A DNA stretch of 5,638 nucleotides from Moraxellaceae bacterium (lineage in GTDB: Bacteria; Pseudomonadota; Gammaproteobacteria; Pseudomonadales; UBA3067): the NCBI GenBank assembly GCA_002401525.1, contig NVTH01000193.1:1-5638 (forward strand), given 5' to 3'. Made by a program: the position numbers and the translations under genes. Below the pieces are notes generated by a model that was not told the origin of the DNA, did not search any database, and saw nothing but the letters and a program-made list of their open reading frames with translations. Of this stretch, positions 5,577 through 5,638 are shown piece by piece; position 1 is the stretch's first letter; every line of letters starts with the position of its first letter.

Positions 5577-5638
5577 TTTATAGATGTTCCTCACAATATA
5601 AGTAATGAGAGAATTTCTTACGTTGAGGGGTAGGTAGT

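Noticed and set aside
5577..5638. Possible C-terminal end of another minus-strand gene at the right edge
   Set aside because: Two minus frames stay open for only 20-26 codons from the edge with unremarkable sequence, and no terminator follows; unsupported without more sequence.

Overview
The window looks like chromosomal DNA of a free-living Gram-negative bacterium, most plausibly a marine polysaccharide-using gammaproteobacterium (Cellvibrionales-like). That placement is inference. It rests on moderately AT-rich DNA, long palindrome-rich spacers, three genes with Sec signal peptides, a DNRLRE/CBM96-like secreted protein, and the start of a cupin/JmjC-like protein of a kind often found beside TonB-receptor nutrient-uptake genes. 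No rRNA, tRNA, CRISPR array or transposase gene was seen.

Layout. Positions 1-266 (minus) hold the first 88 codons of a cupin-like gene that runs off the left edge. Positions 267-627 are a long control region for it: a probable promoter near 498-525, a palindrome just downstream of that promoter, and a leader of about 220 nt. On the transcribed strand the leader is extremely C-rich and G-poor and carries a 17-bp tandem repeat. A small uncharacterised ORF (628-846, minus) follows. A secreted DNRLRE/CBM96-like protein (1081-1818, plus) diverges from it and ends in a convincing intrinsic terminator (1847-1890).

Positions 1891-2333 are an AT-rich spacer with a run of inverted repeats, ahead of a 452-residue secreted beta-rich protein of unknown function (2334-3692, plus). 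A second long gene converges on it from the right: a 480-residue secreted protein with two START/SRPBCC-like domains in tandem (3979-5421, minus). Between the two stop codons lie a perfect 10-bp-stem hairpin (3714-3742) and a 142-bp MITE-like element with 18-bp terminal inverted repeats (3788-3929). Positions 5422-5638 are the upstream region of the SRPBCC gene, with an 8-bp inverted repeat and no recognisable gene.

The genes do not form an operon: strands alternate, and the genes are separated by terminators, hairpins or long spacers. The common thread is export, since three of the five proteins carry Sec signal peptides. The two most interesting non-coding signals are the C-rich repeat leader of the cupin-like gene, a candidate Rho-dependent attenuator, and the MITE-like element. 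I saw no clear evidence of a complete new multi-gene system.
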